Below, one piece after another: positions 60,458 through 64,000 of a DNA stretch of 64,000 nucleotides (position 1 is its first letter; every line of letters begins with the position of its first letter). The notes under the pieces were generated by a model. The model had not been told where the DNA came from, made no database searches, and saw only the letters and a list, made by a program, of their open reading frames with translations. The position numbers were made by a program, and so were the translations under genes. This DNA comes from Owenia fusiformis. Its lineage: Eukaryota > Annelida > Polychaeta > Sabellida > Oweniidae. The stretch covers positions 8,051,169-8,115,168 of the forward strand of contig CAIIXF020000010.1 in assembly GCA_903813345.2 (NCBI GenBank), read 5' to 3'.

Positions 60458-62152
60458 CACCCTATGCAGACAGAGCCTGTGGGAAATATTGGGTGCGGAG
60501 CAAATGAGCGGAGGGTGCGGAGCTAACGGTCATTTTTGAATTTAAATTTGGGATATTTCTGAAACTAAGCCGTTTTGGGACTTCAAATATACCAAGATAT
60601 GTGTATTTGACACCAAATATCAATACAATTGTGAAAATAGTAGCGCAATTCATTCTATAGCGACGCAGTGTGCCTTAAACCTTTCCCAGACCTATATATT
60701 TTGAAATTATCCTTTTAATACTGAGTCCCCAGCATTCATAAACAAGACACACAGTGATAAATATCGCACTTTGAAGAGCAAACTGGCCACCATGCAATTT
60801 ACCCAGCATGGCCAAAACTAATCAGACCTTGGCACTAGTCTGCTCTTGCATCTGTAAACATTTCAAGTTGACAAGGTTAGCGGTTTTCCTGCAATTTTGA
60901 TGACAAGAATTTATTTGTAGTCTGGAACTTTGGGAAAATTTAGATAACATCGTTTGTGACCTAATTTGATAACCTTCGACCTTGAAAATTTAACTTTTTC
61001 AGACCTCAGTAGGTGTTTTGTAATTAAGCTGACCTAAATTTAAATCCAAAATATCAATTTAGAAAATTAACTTTTTTGACCTTTTCAAGGTCACTGAAGG
61101 TGAATGAAAGGTCAAATCTGAAATCTAAGGTCAGATTTGAACTTCTGAGAACTTGTAGATGTTTTTTAAAAAAAAAATTGGTCAATTTGGAGCAAGTTGA
61201 AAAATTCAAAATGGCCACCAAATTGAAAAATTCAAAATGGCCACCATGTAATTCAGCCAGCATACCCAAAACCTAATCAGATCTTGGCAATAGTCTGCTC
61301 TTGCATCTGTAAAAATTTCAAGTTGAACGGATAAGTGGTTTTCCTGGAATTTTGATGACAAGATTTGTTGAAAAATTCAAAATGGCCGCCACGTAGTTTA
61401 CCCAGCATGCCCTTAACCTAATCAGATCTTGGTACTAGTCTGCTCTTGCATGTGTAAAAATTTCAAGTTGAACAGGTAAGCAGTTATCCTGGAAATTTGA
61501 TGACAAGATTTGGTTTATGTCCCGCCCGCCCGCCCGCCCAACAGCACAAGACGACGGCAATATAGCACTTTTTCAAAGTGCGATAAAAATGGTGTTCAAG
61601 GTACACTATCTATACAAATTATTTTTGCATCTTGGAAGCCAGGCAGTATCTGTGTGATTTTATAAAAATTCGGAAATGTTTTTCAGATATGAGCCCCCTC
61701 TAAATATTGGGTGCGGAGGAGCTCCATAAAAGTACCTCCACACCCAATATTTAGAGGGGGCTCATATCTGAAGAACATTTCCGAATTTTTATAAAATCAC
61801 ACAGATACTGCCTGGCTTCCAAGATGCAAAAATAATTTGCATGGGTAGTGTATCTTGAACACCATTTTTTATGAATGCTGGGGACGCAGTATTAAAAGCA
61901 TAGTCTCAAAATATATAGGTCTGGGAAATGTTTAAGGCATACTGCGTCGCTATAAAATGAATTGCACTACTATTTTCACAATTTTATTGATATTTGGTGT
62001 CAAATACACATATCTTGGTATATTTGAAGTCCCAAAACGGCTTAGTTTCAGAAATATCCCAATTTTAAATTCAAAAATGACCGTTAGCTCCGCACCCTCC
62101 GCTCATTTGCGCCGCACCCAATATTTCCCACAGGCTCTGTCTGCATAGGGTG
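60458..62152. mobile_element. Foldback (palindromic) element with 5 bp target duplication
   Basis: The left arm (CACCCTATGCAGACAGAGCC...) and right arm (...GGCTCTGTCTGCATAGGGTG) match over about 285 bp. The palindrome continues inside (61586-61719 against 61735-61870) around a short centre. ATAAG flanks both sides (60453-60457, 62153-62157). There is no coding sequence. The left arm is split by the insertion at 60743-61585. Confidence 0.85.
60743..61585. mobile_element. Pearl/Helentron-like element nested in the foldback element
   Basis: Subterminal inverted repeat TATCGCACTTTGAA / TTCAAAGTGCGATA. Three to four diverged monomers with AAAATGGCC(A/G)CCA and TTTACCCAGCATG-like cores, then (CCCG)n at 61521-61539 and TATAGCAC before the right end. 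It inserted in an A run without a target duplication. Confidence 0.78.
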
Positions 62153-62377
62153 ATAAGTAGTACTTTAGAATACTTTATTTGAGCACTGTATACTAGCTAA
62201 TGTACATATACTTGAAAAAAGGGTTTTCTTGAGTATTGTACCATTGTACTTTATTGCACTTGAAAAAAGATTTACATAGACAAAAATCGCATTGCACAGA
62301 AATAACTTTTTTATTCTACAACTGTTGTTAATTGGACACAATCTCTATAAAATGTACTTGGTTTTCGTGGATATTGC

Positions 62378-62582
62378 ATGGTAGTACTGAAGTAGTACTA
62401 ATATGGTAGTACTGAAGTAGTACTAATATGATAGTGCTGAAGTAGTACTAATATGGTAGTACTGAAGTAGTACTAATATGGTAGTACTGAAGTAGTACTA
62501 ATATGGTAGTACTGAAGTAGTACTAATATGGTAGTACTGAAGTAGTACTAATATGGTAGTATTGAAGTAGTACTAATATGGA
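62378..62582. repeat. 25 bp tandem repeat (TAGTACTGAAGTAGTACTAA...)
   Basis: Eight near-identical units of 25 bp. Each holds two AGTACT palindromes. Confidence 0.9.
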
Positions 62583-63147
62583 CTAAACTTTTCTTGAGCA
62601 TTGTGTAGTAGTACTACAGTGTACTTGAAAAAACATCATGAGATCTCAATTCTATTATGTGAGACTGAGAAAACATTTCTTCACTCCAATAGTAATAAAT
62701 TATTAATAACACATTCCTGTTTTCTTTTTCTGTAGTGAACTGAATTACTAAAGAAACATAGCCAAGGAAAAGGAAAGGTAGCTATCTGGTTCAGATTCTA
62801 AGATTTCCTCAAATTGATTGGGAATTGTGGCTTTTAAATTCACTTATTAACAAAGTTGAAAAAATGAGAATTTCTGGGTTTCATTTTTATGTTCTATGAA
62901 AAGGCATTGACAAAAATATAATTTTGAAACCCCTGAAATATCATAGATAGAGAAATCGAAGCATGGAAGTGTATTATGTGCCACTATTTAAGCACACCTG
63001 TCTTGACTTTGCACTTCACTGTCAGATATCTAATTGAAATAAACATTAACAAAATACACCTTAGCACTTTGTTAGGTTAGATAGAAGAAGAGGCATTCAA
63101 TGAAAATCTTCAAAAATGGTATCTACTCTTACTGCTTAGACAATTCA

Positions 63148-63285
63148 ACTGCATAAATGTTAGGGGCTCCCTTGGGTTGTACTGGACTTTGTACAACTGC
63201 ATAATTATTAGGAGCTCCCTGGGGGTGTACTGGTATTTGTATAACTGCAAAATTGTTAGGGGCTCCCTAAGTATATACTGTTCAA
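63148..63285. repeat. Tandem repeat, about 48 bp unit, three copies
   Basis: AACTGCATAAATGTTAGGGG, then CTCCCTTGGGTTGTACTGG. Units start near 63149, 63197 and 63243. Confidence 0.65.
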
Positions 63286-64000
63286 CTTTTATTTAAACCA
63301 ATCATCACCATTTCAACTTTAATGCCCTAGAATAGCCCATGTGGCAATCCCATACAGCTGCCCCTTGTAATGTTTTCATTCTATGACAGCATATTTTACT
63401 AAAGACCATATTTCCATATTCTACCACTCATAATTCACCAAGACTGATGGTTCCATAGCTTGTGAAATGAGGGACAAAATTTGACAAAATACAATTTGAA
63501 TTTGCTCAGAAGAGGTAATTATTTCTATGCTACATTAATAGTATACTTAAAGCATGATTAACTGCCTAAACCCGACATAACTCTTGGATAACAAGACATG
63601 AGTGAATGTGATAGCACCACAAAAATGATAGCCACCATTGGTATTGTTAAACTAGAATGCATAACCTGTCTCAGCCAATAATATCTTCAGTAAATTGCTA
63701 AACCTTGCATTTTATTTGATGATATATAAGCACAACCAAATATCAGTCAACCCCAATAGCACATTAAAACCTCATTTGTGACCTTTAAAGCACAACCACA
63801 AGCTATTTATGTCGCAGTCCTGGTTAATTTGCAGGCCAGTTTGTAGGTAGGGAGAAAAAAATCTGAAATTTACTGAACATCTCTAACACACTGTTTGCCC
63901 AGCCCCTGAGGCTAATACCTACTGGCCCCTGGAATATGGGATATTTGGCCACCTGACTCAACCCTACAATTCACGACCTCATAGAACAAGCATGTGTGCA

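Larger units (their letters stand above)
57075..64000. other. Sequence upstream of the MYO9 start codon
   Basis: It may hold a leader exon and promoter, but I cannot place them. Recognisable content is the repeat at 57909-58240, the repeat at 58385-58860, the foldback element at 60458-62152 and tandem repeats near 62378 and 63148. The rest (for example 58870-60450 and 63290-64000) shows nothing. Confidence 0.5.

Noticed and set aside
61054-61276. Open frames on both strands around 61054-61276
   Set aside because: They lie within the tandem monomers of a non-coding pearl-like element.
60462-62148. Two matching 63-codon open frames (MNCATIFTIVLIFGVKYTYL and its twin)
   Set aside because: They are the two arms of the foldback element read on opposite strands, not a gene pair.

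Overview
The window reads as one long stretch of an animal nuclear genome: AT-rich, with short exons in long introns, GT-AG splice sites and many degenerate repeats. It is dominated by a single host gene on the minus strand, an unconventional myosin of class IX (MYO9). I could follow 32 coding exons from the start codon at 56970 down to 3735. They give 1,759 codons with splice phases that agree at every junction, and none carries an internal stop. In order they encode an N-terminal RA-type domain, the motor with its P-loop, switch I and switch II, a large basic/Ser-rich loop-2 insertion, four IQ motifs, a charged coiled-coil segment, a disordered tail and the conserved pre-C1 segment. The C1 and RhoGAP domains that end class IX myosins were not found and should lie beyond the left edge. 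No second host gene is recognisable in the introns or in the 7 kb upstream of the start.

The rest is intron filled with repeats. Three elements (about 1-1456, 17268-18152 and 34930-35815), plus one inside a foldback element (60743-61585), share one plan. Each has a short subterminal inverted repeat, a tandem array of about 145-160 bp monomers containing an AAAATGGC(C/T)GCC-like core, and then an (ACGG)n or (CCCG)n tract just before the other end. This is the plan of the bivalve 'pearl' elements and of non-autonomous Helentron/DINE-1 elements, and with the myosin IX gene it points to a marine invertebrate, most likely a mollusc. That placement is inference. Other residents are several TA-flanked MITEs, a TAA-flanked 782 bp MITE, a 2.7 kb TIR element with subterminal palindromes, a CCACC-rich dispersed family and a 1.7 kb foldback element.

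Intron 11 (24863-31507) holds a nest. A DNA element with 20 bp identical ends and a 9 bp target duplication (24899-31080) was invaded by a DIRS-type tyrosine-recombinase retroelement (about 25331-30842), which is a fossil with gag-like, RT/RNase H and recombinase parts.

The most unusual signal is that tandem repeats sit directly on splice junctions of the myosin gene in three places. A 48 bp minisatellite at 5490-6510 repeats the acceptor of exon 30 with its first exon bases about 15 times. Degenerate repeats also abut the donors of exons 13 and 31. Very short exons (18 and 43 nt) and a candidate 48 nt cassette exon suggest alternative splicing of the tail and of loop 2.
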